A stretch of 64,000 nucleotides of DNA from Anoplopoma fimbria (taxonomy: Eukaryota; Chordata; Actinopteri; Perciformes; Anoplopomatidae): NCBI RefSeq assembly GCF_027596085.1, contig NC_072460.1, forward strand, positions 9,968,231-10,032,230. The letters are read 5' to 3'. Position numbers and translations under genes: made by a program. The stretch's first letter is position 1. Every line of letters begins with the position of its first letter. The notes under the pieces were generated by a model. The model did no database searches, was not told where the DNA came from, and saw only the letters and a program-made list of their open reading frames with translations. Below, one piece after another: positions 26,272-37,612 of this stretch.

Positions 26272-27398
26272 TGCATATTTGCGCCCAGGAGCAGAGTTTA
26301 ACTGGTAGCTGTGGGTGTCTGGTACCAATACTGCAGACAAATCCCTTCAAACATTGATCATACTTTTAAAGAAAACCCATTAATTATATAAGCAAAATGA
26401 AAATGTGATTGCTAATTCACTCACAGACATGAAGATGTGAAATCTATAAAACTGTATTTGTAATTTGTAGTGTTGGTGCATAATTAATTGCATGTGTTTA
26501 AAATAAAATATGCAAACATTTAGTTTACTGGGAATCAACACTGCATTCTGACCAGGTGGACAAACATTATGCTCTTCTCTATAATCAGTCTCTACAAAAA
26601 GCAAACATAGGGAACTTCACAAAGGCATTTATTTTCTAACTGTATTGTTTGATATTCTACTGCTGTCAATGATGTTGTGTAAAATGGTTGACTGTAATTG
26701 TAGACCTGTGGCATGTTCGGTGGCACAGAGATCAAAGAGATTGTACCCATACGCATGAAAGGGAAGGTCTGCTCCTGCACACGCACACGCACACGCCAAC
26801 ACAAGACAGAGCACACACATTTTCCCCATCTCTCCAGAGCACGAGAGCAGCATGACAGTCTATCATCATTAACACATCGCTGTGTCAAACGGGATAACGA
26901 TAGGAATGATTCAATATTGATGTCAATTTCGCAATGTATTATGTAATTTTTACCTCGGGAAAACATGTAAAACCCACACATTTTAGAAAGCATTGCCGCA
27001 TGAAGTCGTATGAAATGCAAAGTGTGTCTTTTTTATGATAGATTTCACAACAGAGAAGAAGCCTATATAACACCCCGTATTAAGGATAAAGGGTAACATG
27101 ATTAAAGGTATTGAGAGAACTGAATGGCATTCTTCTTTTATTGTGAAACTAGGACACACCTCTTCAACTGTTGCCTCCCAAAACGGATCAGTTGTGCATA
27201 CCAGTATTGCTCTATCAAAATGTCTGTCTCACTATCAGAACCTTATCTACTTCAAAACAATCTCAATCTGTATTTAACATCAAATCCAAATGAACAGTGG
27301 GTGCACTCATTATTTGATCACTAGTTAAACTTAATCAGGATCAAGTACAATACAAGTTTGATATTTTTGCAAGACTTTAGGTGTCCGTTAACACTCAC

Positions 27399-27474
27399 TG
27401 GCTTGCATGAGCTGACCCTGACGCCCGAACACCTGGGAGAAAGGGCTGCGGCTGCAGGTGAGCGTCTCCTCCAT
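27399..27474 (-). CDS. kazn: first coding exon of probable kazrin
   Basis: The ATG at 27474 has a fair Kozak context (ttcagccATGG). It opens 25 codons, MEETLTCSRSPFSQVFGRQG followed by QLMQA, then one base of a split codon, ending at a strong donor (gtgagtg). That single base joins the two-base start of the exon at 8354-8511 and keeps the frame, giving a continuous 78-residue start. The first intron is therefore 18.9 kb. The upstream flank (27475-27990 in plus coordinates) is CT/GA-rich and probably holds the 5' UTR and promoter. Kazrin isoforms known to me begin further downstream, so this would be a longer, more upstream start. If the kazrin assignment is wrong, this is still a genuine 5' end of a minus-strand coiled-coil gene next to prdm2. 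Confidence 0.6.
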
Positions 27475-28032
27475 GGCTGAACTCCTCGTCCTCCGTCTTT
27501 AGAGAGAAAAAGGTGCACTGATGCTCAGCCTCCGAGAGTGGAGCAGGTCTGGCTGTTGCACTGGAGCGATCCTCTCCTTCTCACTCTCTCAACTGCTAAA
27601 TTTGCCTTTTGAAGCCCCCCCTCACACGACCTCCCTCTCTCCTACGCCTTTCCCTATAGCGCCTCCCCCGCTGACTGCAGATCGGTCCTGTGTGGTGCTG
27701 CCTCAGATGCCGTCAGAGTTTGCTGCTGCTCCTGAGCTGATGGGAGATCTGCGTTGGGGTTGATCTCAGCCTGCTCATTAGTGCTCCAGTGTGGAGCTGC
27801 TTCAGCCGGAGAGCACTGCAAACACAGCATGAACAAAGCAAGAGAGAGAGAGGGAGAGAGAGAGAGAGGGATGAGAAGGAGAAGCCTGCTGGAGAGGGAA
27901 GAAGAGACCCTCTCCCCTGATGAAAGTGAGAACAGAGATGAGTATGTGTGTAAGTGTGTGTAAGTGTGTGAACAGCCAGTTTTCACATCATACTTTAGCT
28001 GCTGATGCTTGTAGTTGATGGCTGTGGTTTCC

Positions 28033-28080
<48 letters not shown>
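27475..28080 (-). promoter_or_regulatory. probable 5' UTR/promoter flank of the kazn candidate
   Basis: Immediately upstream of the kazn ATG. The region is pyrimidine/purine-tract rich: a GA tract at about 27837-27871 and a long CT microsatellite at 28033-28078, both of a kind often found in vertebrate 5' UTRs and promoters. I see no TATA box at a convincing distance and cannot place a transcription start. Confidence 0.3.
28033..28078. repeat. (CT)n microsatellite
   Basis: A CT dinucleotide tract of about 45 bases upstream of the kazn first exon. Confidence 0.95.
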
Positions 28081-28083
<3 letters not shown>

Positions 28084-30082
28084 TGTCTCCTCTCTTTTTA
28101 ATCCAATCTGACTTCTCTGTGGTGAGTTGACAGGTATGTGTGTTGGAGAAGTGGCAAGGTTCAAAGCAGATAAGCACCACAACATCTGTTTTTCTGACAA
28201 ATTTGGTAAGTTTGTAGAGGGCTGTCGATGATGCCCTGCAAGCAAAAAGCAGACTCTCAATGTGGCCTGAGGTCTGTTCGTTCAGAAGCATCCTTATTAA
28301 ATTGGAGTTTGGAAGTCACATAGAGGGGAAATAGGACTCCTCAAACACAAAAGCTAAACATAGACACAAAGAAATGTTGAAAAAAAAAAGAAAACCAATC
28401 AGGACTTTGTTGTTCAGCTTGCTAGACTGCACACACTGTGTGTCTCAAAGCCAAATGCTGGTCTCAGAAGCGTCACTGGATTTTGGTTTGGTGTACACCT
28501 CCACCTTTACTTTTTCTCCTCTTCTCTGTGATCTACTGTGTGTGTTTTATGCCTGGCTCTCAACCAAATTTCCTTCAGGATAATAAAATTTGAGTTATTT
28601 CTCCCCTGTTTCCCCCCCCCCCCACCACCTTCCTTCTCGACTTCAGGTATTATCTTCCAAATATAGACAGAGAAGCACAATGCATCTCTATCTCTCACTG
28701 ACACACAGGTATATGCAGCTTTTATGCAGCACTTTGCTTGTGCAGGCAAAAAATAGTACATGCGCAAGTCCCGTTCAAAGCAAAACACGGATTCTGAACC
28801 GAAAAACTCAAACACGGACGAGAAAATCAGTTTCAAACTAAAGGGGCCAGTGGATCATTAAATATGGATCCACATCCTTTATTAATGTCCTCATTACCAT
28901 GTCTGTTCCGCTCCTGAACAGCATGCAGAGAGGGGAGAAGAGACTTCAGTAGTTTATCCCAGCATCCTGTTTGCATTACTTGCTTCCACCAGCGCTGCTT
29001 TGAGGAGGTTGGTCACCTTTATAATACCAGAGACAGGTTCGTTTCCCCTTTGAACTATCTGTGACAGCCGTGTAAGGAGATCTGCAAGCATACATAGGTT
29101 CAAATATTTTAAACTTCAAGGAATATCTGGCCAAAAATGATAGGACTGCACAAAAAAAAACATAAGAAGAAAAAACATACTAAAGAAGAAACATGCAAGA
29201 AGAAGTTTAATGTTCAGTAAAAAATTAATTGAACACAGTGACACCCTGACATTAAAGGATGAAAATCTCATCACTGTCTTGTCAGCCTGAACAAGCAATG
29301 CCAGAGATGGTGTGAGTCAGCTCTTTTATTAGTCTTCACCTGGAACATTGTAATCCTGACAGGTCCCTGTCATCATTTCATGCACTGTTTACCTATACAT
29401 GCAAACTTAATCACCTTCATTCAAACTCTAATTGTTTTTTTTGCATTTCCACAAACCAGAAACAGAACAGAGCTCAAACCCACCTTACTGTAGAAAGGAA
29501 AAACTGCAATTTGTCTCACACTATTTTATTGGATTCAGGTCAGTATTGATATGGTTTGTCAACTGTCAACAAGACTGACGAAATCAACGATAAGGAGCTC
29601 AAAGGGTTTCTCCTCAGCCTTCTGGGATGAATGTTTTTGTTTTCGATCATCTCTGATCATGAGTCCTCACTCCTCTTTATAACTTCCTGTGAGAATTCAA
29701 CATGGCCATGGGCTAAGAGCCGCAGCTGTGTTGAGCATACAAAATGCAGCCTCGCAGTTTGAAGTTATTGCTGAGCTTGTGAGCGCTGGGAGATGCCGTA
29801 CCTCTGGGCTGTGGTTTGTCGCTCCAGGTACACTTGCACATCTAACTATGTAAAAGATCATCTGCCAGGTACTGCTGCTTAAAAGGCACATGAAGGCTGG
29901 TCGTCTCGTTCCCAGAGACTTGACTTTTTATAATCCTTAAAAAGGACACGAGGTGTATTCAATGCGTTTTGATACACAGCTGCAATGAATCTTAATACCA
30001 TCTCAGAGCTTCTGTTTTCCTCAATTCAACTGCAAACTTAAATAAACATGTAAATTGTTCACAATTTTATTTGTTCAATTTC

Positions 30083-30127
<45 letters not shown>

Positions 30128-30232
30128 TATATATACATACGTATATACATGTGCAGATACATACATATATATACATATACACACATACATACATACATAT
30201 ATATATATATATACACACATACATACTATATA

Positions 30233-30290
<58 letters not shown>

Positions 30291-30293
30291 AAT
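30083..30293. repeat. compound TA / TACA / CT microsatellite
   Basis: Long TA run, then interspersed taca and tatatg units, then a CT run flanked by further TA runs. The compound structure suggests repeated slippage. Both strands show spurious low-complexity open frames (Tyr-Ile repeats). Confidence 0.95.
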
Positions 30294-32238
30294 GTATCTG
30301 CTGGAGCCGTGAACTTGTCTTAGAGAAACAGAAAATATCCAAAGAGTCCAAACCACCAGTGTTGATTTTTCACAAACGTGCTAAAAACCTTCACCAGGGG
30401 AAGAACAAACCCACAAGCCATCACATAAAAACACGAGGCAGACTGTACCAGCTCGCTTCACCTGCTGCTGCTGGAGTGTATTCATCTGAATTTTATTACA
30501 GTGTTCGCTATAACCATGACACAAGAGGATCAGGGGAATTGCTGTGGTATCTCAATGTCACAGACTGGGAACTGGCACAGCTACTGTTTCCAATCCATTT
30601 TTCCATTATACTGAAGAAGCTTAATTATTATCTTTCCCCTGGACCCTTAATATTATCTGCTTGTGGCAAATAAAAGATTCTGCATAACTACCAAAATTAC
30701 AATTAAATTCATGCCCATTGCACTGCATGTTGATGAACAATTCAATTTAGGCAGAGATTACTTTTTTTCTATAAATGTTTGATTGAGAAAGCCTGCTGAC
30801 ACGAGCCGGCACTTGGACCTGTACTGTACAGACGGTATAAGTCGTTAATGTAGCTTTACTAACTTAGTTTCACTTAATTAAAGTCAACATCCATGTTAAA
30901 TGCAAAAAGGTAGATGGATAAAGTGGTCTCTCAAGGCTTCTGCCATGCAAAGATGTCTTATCTTAGTAAAATAAAAATAAATATTCTATGTTGTATATGA
31001 GTAAGCCTACTATATGAGTGCTAAAGCACAAAACTTAAATGTACCCTGCAGAGTTTGACCACTAGTGTGCCAGTTTCACAATGTTTCAATAATTATCTCT
31101 GCAAATATTTTATGATGGAAGGAAATGTATTAAACATGCTTGTTAGGCCTCAACTACACACAAAATGTGTTTTTGTGAGTAACATTGAATGTAAATATAA
31201 GTTTGTTTACAAAAAACTCCACAGGTCCACCTTAAGCACAACACTTTATGGTTATGTTAGGTAAGTTAAACAAACAAGAAACATTATGTAATGTGCAAAT
31301 AAGTCAGCTTTAGAAGTGTCATTAGGCATGTTTTTCACTTTATGCTGAACTCGGCTAATGACAGCTCCCTATAATCCTTGCGTATTTACAAAAAATTGTA
31401 CTATCCATTTAATAATAAGAGAAAACACCCTATATTTATGGACCTACCGTACATTTTCAGATACCGGAGTGCACATTTAGTGCAGATGTTACTTAACCAC
31501 TTTTAACAGTTGGTCTTAACTGTATGCAACATTGAGTATTTATCATCATCACATCATCATTGTTATTCAGTAACAATTGCACAGCCTACCTTACTTAAGG
31601 AACCAGTGTGTAGAATAGTGGAATATGGCGGTGAGGTGGCAGATGGCTACCAGCTGAACAACTGGATATTACACTACACTACACTACTTCTTAAAGATGC
31701 TTTGATAAAACCAGGAAGGTCATTTAACACTTTAGGCTGATTTTAAAGTATTTCCAAGTTCCTTGAAGAATCTTCTTCCCATTCTGTCGGCTGTCAAAAT
31801 GTAAAATGTGGTACTGTTTTGAAGCTCTGACTCTTAGCTAATGATTGCCAGCACATTCACAGTAACTGACCTGAAATCTTCATACACATGCTGCACTTTT
31901 ATATACTCTTGTAACTCAACTTGTTCAGCCACTCGCTGCTGCAACTAACTAATCAAAGTGATAAATGTGTTTTGCTTTTTGAATCGGACAAAAGAGGCGT
32001 GTCAATGTCCTTTTTACAACCAACCTTGTTTTACAGGAGATTACAGGAGATTACTCTGTGTATGTGCTACTCTTTCCACCCTTTTTTACTTTCTCAGCTA
32101 CTCCAGCCCCTACAGCTTAGCTAACAAGACTTTTCCCACAAAACTGTGCTTCTGTAGATCAGTTTTCTTGAGAGCCATGGTGTGTCACTATTTGGAAAGG
32201 GTTCTTAGTGTTATCTCCAGCTAAAGCAAGTATACATA

Positions 32239-33856
32239 CAGTGCCCTCCAGAATCTTTGGCACCCTTAGTGAATATGAGCAAAACAGGCTGTGAAAAAAT
32301 GTCTTTGCTGTTTATCCTCTTGGTCTTTCACTCAAAATATTCACAAAAATCTTACCTTTTCATTGAAGTACAATTATTGAAAGAAAAAAAAAATGTTGAC
32401 ATTAAATAAATATTTTTCTCCAAAACATGTGTGTCACAATTATTGGCACCCCTAGAAAATCTTATGCTTACAATCTAACTGAAGTATAATTCCAGTCATA
32501 TTTGACATTTTTAAATTCACCTGTTTGATTAGGAACTCTTAAGTGGTCAACCATGACTTCCTGTTTCACTGGGGTATAAATATGAGGTGACACAGGCCAA
32601 ATTCCCTTAGTCATTCATCACTATGGGAAAGACCCGAGAGAACACAGTGACGATGTGCGACGAAAAGTTGTTGAGCTGCACAAATCAGAAAATGGATATA
32701 AGAAAATCTCTAAACAGTTGAAAATACCCATTTCCACTATCAGGGCATAATTAAGAAGTTTAAAGCGACAGGAGATGTTAAGAATCAGCCTGGAAGAGGA
32801 CGTGTGTGTACACTGACCCCACGCACCGTGAGGAGGATGGTTCGACTGGCAAAAGAATCTCCAAGGATCACAGCTGGAGAATTGCAGAGGTTAGTTGAGT
32901 CTTGGGGTCAGAAAGTCTCCAAAACTAGCATCAGACGCCACCTACATCACCACAAGTTGTTTGGGAGGGTTGCCAGAAAAAAGCCTCTGCTGTCAATCAA
33001 CAACAAACTAAAGCGCCTACAGTTTGCCAAACGTTACTGGGACTTTCAATGGGACCGGCTTATATGATCAGATGAGACCAAAATAGAGCTTTTTGGCAAC
33101 AAACATCAAAGGTGGGTTTGGCGTAGACAGAAAGATAGCCGTACAGAAAAGCACCTCATACCCACTGTGAAGTATGATGTGGTATCTTTGATGTTGTGGG
33201 GCTGTTTTTCTTCCAAAGGCCCTGGACATCTCGTTAGGATACATGGTATCGTGGACTCCATCAAATACCAGCAGATATTAAATGAAAACCTAACAGCCTC
33301 TGCCAGGAAGCTTAAAATGGGCCGTGGTTGGACATACCAGCAGGACAATGATCCGAAGCACACCTCAAAATCTACACAAAAATGGTTCACCGACCACAGA
33401 ATAAAGGTTTTGCCATGGCCATCACAGTCCCCCGACCTAAACCCCATAGAGAATCTGTGGGATGAGCTGAAGAGGAGAGTCCACAAGCGTCGACCTCGGA
33501 ATCTGAAGGATCTGGAGAGCTTCTGCATGGAGGACTGGTCTCAGATCCAGTGCCATGTGTTCACCAACCTCATCACGCATTATAGGAGAAGACTCAGAAC
33601 TGTTATCTTGGCAAAGGGAGGCTGCACAAAATATTAAATGAAGGGGTGCCAATAATTGTGGCACATATATTTTTGAGAAAAATATTTGTTTCATGATAAG
33701 AATTTAATGTTTCTTTCAATTATGTTTCTTCAGTTAAAGGTTAAATTTTTGTGAATATTTTGAATGGAAGATCATGAGGATAAACAATAAAGATTTTTTT
33801 CACATCTCGTTTTTCTCATTTTTACTAAAGGGTGCCAATAATTCTGGAGGGCACTG
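32239..33856 (+). mobile_element. Tc1-like DNA transposon (complete, inactive)
   Basis: A 1.6-kb element flanked by TA on both sides (32237-32238 and 33857-33858). The ends are inverted repeats starting cagtgccctccagaat. The motif attattggcaccc recurs inside each terminal region (about 32437 and, inverted, 33645), giving the two-repeat IR/DR arrangement with arms of about 200 bases that is seen in many fish Tc1 elements. The inside is a degenerate transposase gene. The size and target site are typical of the Tc1/mariner superfamily. It sits intergenically between kazn and prdm2. Confidence 0.95.
32623..33637 (+). pseudogene. Tc1 transposase, broken by frameshifts and a stop
   Basis: The start MGKTRE lies at 32623, but the frame is lost soon after and the helix-turn-helix part continues in another frame, with a further stop near 32747. 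From 32765 the frame reads KSPRITAGELQRL-type paired-like DNA-binding sequence up to a TGA at 33065-33067. That TGA replaces the tryptophan that normally precedes SDET in the catalytic core. Beyond it the frame continues to the stop after 33634. The DDE residues are all still encoded: Asp of SDETK (about 33073), the first Asp of DNDPKHTS and the Glu of NPIENLWDE, with 34 residues between the last two (D34E, the Tc1 signature). The protein would cut and paste the element at TA sites; this copy cannot make it. Confidence 0.92.
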
Positions 33857-35709
33857 TACATCTAGATGCATGATTTTGCCATATGTAGTGTATCCATTTT
33901 CCCTCTTCACTTGACTCATCATTTTTTATGCTAAGTAATTTGCAATATTTGTTGTTCAACCTTTTGTTGTAGATATTAAATATGAAGGGTAAAAATAGGA
34001 CAAACAGAGTTGATAGCTACTCCACAAAAAACATTCTCCGCTTTCCCAGAAAACAGGTCACAGGCTGTATATCTTTGCATTGAGACCTTCATCTACATCC
34101 TGATACCAAATTGTATTATACTGGTGGTGGGGGGGGAAATGCTATTAAAAAGGCGAAAACATCCCTGTGTATGGATTATCTAACAGAAACACCAGAAAAG
34201 ATGCAGTGGTATTACAAAACCCGCTCTCTATTGAATCACTGCTCCAGTGGTTAAAATAAGGAAAGTGTGCCACCACCTGGACATTTTGTTATTTTTCTAG
34301 TAAGGCTCATAATGCAGGAACCATGCAAATCTTAACATTGTTAAAAAATAAAAAAGGAAGGACTGAGATTTCTGTATTATTTCCCAACATAAAATCCAGA
34401 GACACTTAAGAATAAACAACTATAATTTGTTTAATCTGATTTGTGCACCGAGGAAAGTTTCAAACAAACTTCACATAAGCTTTACATTTTCCATTTATTT
34501 TGAACACTCGCTTTGAAAAACTTTAGTGCAAATCATACAGAGGAACTGTTCAGATATTGATTACATGATTTTTAAATAATTAATAAATATACATGACTCA
34601 ATTTACACTTTTGAGCACTTTTCACAGTTAAATAACAGTCTCCCAAACCGTCCTGTACATTCAACACATTGCAGTCTGTCCGTCTGAATGAAGCAGATTT
34701 TACCAGTGAGGGTTGAAAAGGCAAAATTCAAAATAGAGGTAACCATTATTATTTCTCTCTCTCAAAAAAGAGGCCATTGTCAAGTTTTAGTTTGCCAAAA
34801 TTATCATAATGATAATCATAATGAAATAAGTACCCTGTATAGCACTAGATCTTCAAACTAGTAGCTTATAACATTTTAAATCAAACAAATACAATTCATC
34901 ACACTCATTCTAATGAGATTAGTGACAATTTGCCACAAACTTTTCCATATATCATTACAGGATTCCAGCATTACATTTCCATTTTGTGATTTATACTGTA
35001 CATGTGGAATTTATTATATACACTTCACACAATAAACAGGCTGGATTTCTAATATGACGACTTATAGTTTTTTTAAGGGGAAAAAGGTGCAAAATAAAGC
35101 CTATAAGCAAACTAGACCACAGTAAATATTTCAGAGGAAATGCAGTGAGGCCAAGCATTAGTCGGCTCTGCCAATGCTGATCAGACTTAAACTCTTAGTA
35201 TTGTAAAAGTGGAAATGATGCATCTAAGCTGTTCAGATAACATAGTACATCCGTTTGCAATTGCAGTGCCAATACATCAAACTGTTTCCCAAAAGTTTAA
35301 CATTTATTTGTGGTGGCCTATAAACTCCAAAAATCCAACATATGAGATGTAGTCTCACACAGAGACAAAATAATAAATGTACTCTGGTGGGCCACCAAAA
35401 TAAATTCCTTATGTGGGAAACAACAAACTAGTTTATTGGTCATCACCTTTATGCCACATTTAGTCATATTATATACATTTGATGGCACAGAGACAAGTAT
35501 CCTCTAAACATTCATACAAATACATAGCAACGGGGACAACCAGATTATGTACAAATTTGATTTGCAAATGCTGACGCATTAAATCTACCAGTTAACTTCA
35601 CACCAATAATGAAAACACTGATCTTTCTTATAGTAAATCAACGCTCATGATATCCTTAACAAGGATTTTGATAGGTAGCTTGTAGCCAGTGTTACATGGT
35701 ATTATAGAG

Positions 35710-36013
35710 CAGTGGTTCTCGTGGGTCACGACCTCCACCTTTTGGGATTGCTCTAGTGTGTGCAATCGTTGCTTTAATTATAACAGCTTGCACCTAATCA
35801 TTGTCCAATGTGCTCCAGGCAATGTGACTTTTTGTGACTTTTCTCTCCACTTGACTGGTCAGAAATCCCCCAGTCGGACTCTTACAAAACACTCAAAATG
35901 TATTCGGAGGCAAAAAAAATGTCACTGGTAAGGGCAATGTAATGTGATTTTTACTATGTTACTAAATTTTTTCCTCCGCAACAATCTGGCGACCCCCAGG
36001 TTGAGAACCACTG
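35710..36013. mobile_element. hAT-like miniature inverted-repeat element
   Basis: The ends are cagtggttctc on the left and gagaaccactg on the right, a perfect inverted pair and the familiar terminus of vertebrate hAT (Charlie-type) elements. The right end continues inward as the gtcgccagattg / gacccccagg block; the left end has lost a few bases by comparison. The 8 bases outside each end (ttatagag and ctataagg) are similar but not identical, consistent with an old target duplication. The interior of about 280 bases has no transposase. Confidence 0.8.
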
Positions 36014-36278
36014 CTATAAGGTGTGTTACTTTTATATGATCGTGTAGAAGTAAGCTAGTTGTATCTCCCATGTATTCACACCAGTTATTGTCAATTAGAG
36101 CAACAGAACAAACGTCAGCTTCAGTGCTTTAAGGCCTATTTGCATCAACATAACCATCCCAATTAATGTAGCTGTACTACAAGCATGCAGTAAGAGTTTA
36201 AAGCCAAACAGACACAGACAACAGATAAGGAAAAGTGCAAATGCATGCTGAGAATGATTGCCACCCGTTATCCCCTCT

Positions 36279-36279
<1 letters not shown>

Positions 36280-36317
<38 letters not shown>
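36280..36317. repeat. poly-A tract (38 A)
   Basis: Homopolymer within the presumed prdm2 3' UTR, where it would read as poly-U. Confidence 0.95.
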
Positions 36318-36318
<1 letters not shown>

Positions 36319-36904
36319 ACCAAGTAGGAAATGAGAGCAGCCTTCATGTTCAATTCCTCCCACTTCCTTTCCAATTTGCGACATGTTGCAGTCAGATTAA
36401 CTTCAAAGTGCAAATCCAAGCCGTTGACAGAAAGTTTATGAAATGAAGGAGAAATATTTAAAAAAAAAAAACTCCAAGCTACTACAAAAAGCATTCAAAT
36501 ACTCAGTTGAATACATCCACTCACTGCAGTATCCTCAGTCGTCCATTTTATCCATCCTCATTTATTGTACAGCATGATGCAATCTGGGTCCATAGGTTCT
36601 ACAATTTGATTAACAGTTTAGTATCAGTATGACACAAGAGTGTATGAGGAGCTCCACACAGCGGTGTCCTAAAAACAAGAAAACATATATTTAGAAATAT
36701 TTGGACATGAGGTTCCTTACAATTATCTCGTTGTTGCATTTGTTGCTTGTAATTTATGATGTTTAAATGATTTTATATTTTATTTCTATACATATCATTA
36801 GCTATTTAAGAACATGGCAGTGCTGAGATCCCATTGGCGGTCCGTCCAAAATGTTAATTTCCCAATTAAGAGGCTTGATTATTGTAGAACCTGCTGGTGT
36901 GTTA

Positions 36905-37471
36905 CCGTATTTTCCGCACTATAGGGCGCACTGGATTATAAGGCGCACTGTCAATGAATGGTCTATTTTCGATCTTTTTTCATATATAAGGCGCACCAGA
37001 CTATAAGGCGCATTAAGCGAAACAAAACAGTCAGTCAGTCAAACTTCCTCCACTTCCGTACCATTGATTCATTAATGTTGAATTCTCTCGCAGCTGCTCT
37101 ATTCCCATGTTCTACTGTGTGACTGATAGCCTTGAGTTTGAAGTCCGCGTCGTAAGCGTGTCTCTTGACAGGAGCCATGTTGGGGTCCTTATACACACAC
37201 ACTGTAATATTATGGTGAAGCACAGTATGTATTACTCCGCGACGCTCCTGACTACGGTAGCCGTAATGCTGCAAGCGGTGCGGCTTTGTAGATTACCAAA
37301 GTCGTACTAAAACATTTTGACAGAGCGCCGTGTACCACACAAAATCGCTTCGAGGTCAGTAAGCACAACCAGAATTAATCCATATATAAGGCGCTCCGGA
37401 TTATAAGGCGCACTGTCGTTTTTGAGAAAATTAAAGGCTTTTAAGTGCGCCTTATAGTGCGGAAAATACGG
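36905..37471 (-). mobile_element. pogo-like miniature element with transposase remnant
   Basis: 567 bases flanked by TA (36903-36904, 37472-37473). The termini are inverted repeats ccgtattttccgcactata. Subterminal copies of the word tataaggcgca occur several times at both ends. Such short TA-flanked elements with this terminus are frequent in fish and belong to the Tc1/mariner-pogo group. It lies in the last intron of prdm2. Confidence 0.88.
37035..37178 (-). pseudogene. remnant of a Brinker/pogo-type DNA-binding domain
   Basis: Inside the 36905-37471 element, the minus strand reads MAPVKRHAYDADFKLKAISH followed by HGNRAAAREFNINESMVRKW and then stops. This is the N-terminal helix-turn-helix (Brinker-type DNA-binding domain) found in pogo-family transposases and in domesticated genes such as POGK. 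The rest of the transposase is missing, so the element is non-autonomous. Confidence 0.8.
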
Positions 37472-37580
37472 TACTTACTTATGCTATTGTTCCTATGTTA
37501 TCTAGGCAAATTAGGAAATTAGCGTACTGTAGGTCTTTTTTAATCGTTATCATTTAAAAAATGAAATGTATTTTAACTAC

Positions 37581-37612
37581 CTGATGATCGCTGGTGGGCT
37601 GCAGAGAAGTCT
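37581..37612 (-). other. prdm2: 3' UTR part of the prdm2 coding exon and donor site
   Basis: After the TGA stop there are 32 bases and then CAG/gtagtt, a usable donor. A junction this close to the stop would not normally trigger nonsense-mediated decay. The intron 36669-37580 contains the pogo-like element. Confidence 0.55.

Larger units (their letters stand above)
8512..27398 (-). other. 18.9-kb first intron of the kazn candidate
   Basis: The donor is gtgagtg at 27398 and the acceptor is at 8512. Apart from the repeats listed separately I see no gene on either strand; open frames are all short, low-complexity or featureless. Sections around 12780-13130 and 17980-18180 are less repetitive and rich in homeodomain-type ATTA/TAAT cores, so they are candidate conserved regulatory elements by inference only. 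Large introns with regulatory content are usual for KAZN. Confidence 0.55.
28081..34430. other. intergenic region between kazn and prdm2
   Basis: No gene is seen apart from the Tc1 copy at 32239-33856. The rest is AT-rich non-coding sequence with a large TA/CA/CT microsatellite at 30083-30293. The 200-residue open frame across 30071-30673 is a translation of that microsatellite and its flank, not a gene. Confidence 0.55.
34431..36668 (-). other. prdm2: untranslated last exon of prdm2 (3' UTR)
   Basis: A very strong acceptor (ttttcttgtttttag) precedes GACACCGC on the minus strand at 36668. It pairs with a donor (CAG/gtagtt) at 37580, just after the prdm2 stop codon, giving a 912-base intron in the 3' UTR. 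The exon would run left through AT-rich sequence; AATAAA signals on the minus strand occur at about 34495-34500 among other places, so the true end is uncertain. A 38-A tract (poly-T in the transcript) at 36280-36317 and a hAT-like miniature element at 35710-36013 lie inside it. Only the splice site is direct evidence; the extent is inferred. Confidence 0.5.

Noticed and set aside
30071..30673. 200-residue open frame on the plus strand
   Set aside because: The first half is Tyr-Ile repeats from the TA/CA microsatellite and the rest has no domain or splice logic; it is a low-complexity artefact.
33106..33694. Minus-strand open frames across the Tc1 element
   Set aside because: Antisense shadows of the transposase gene on the plus strand.
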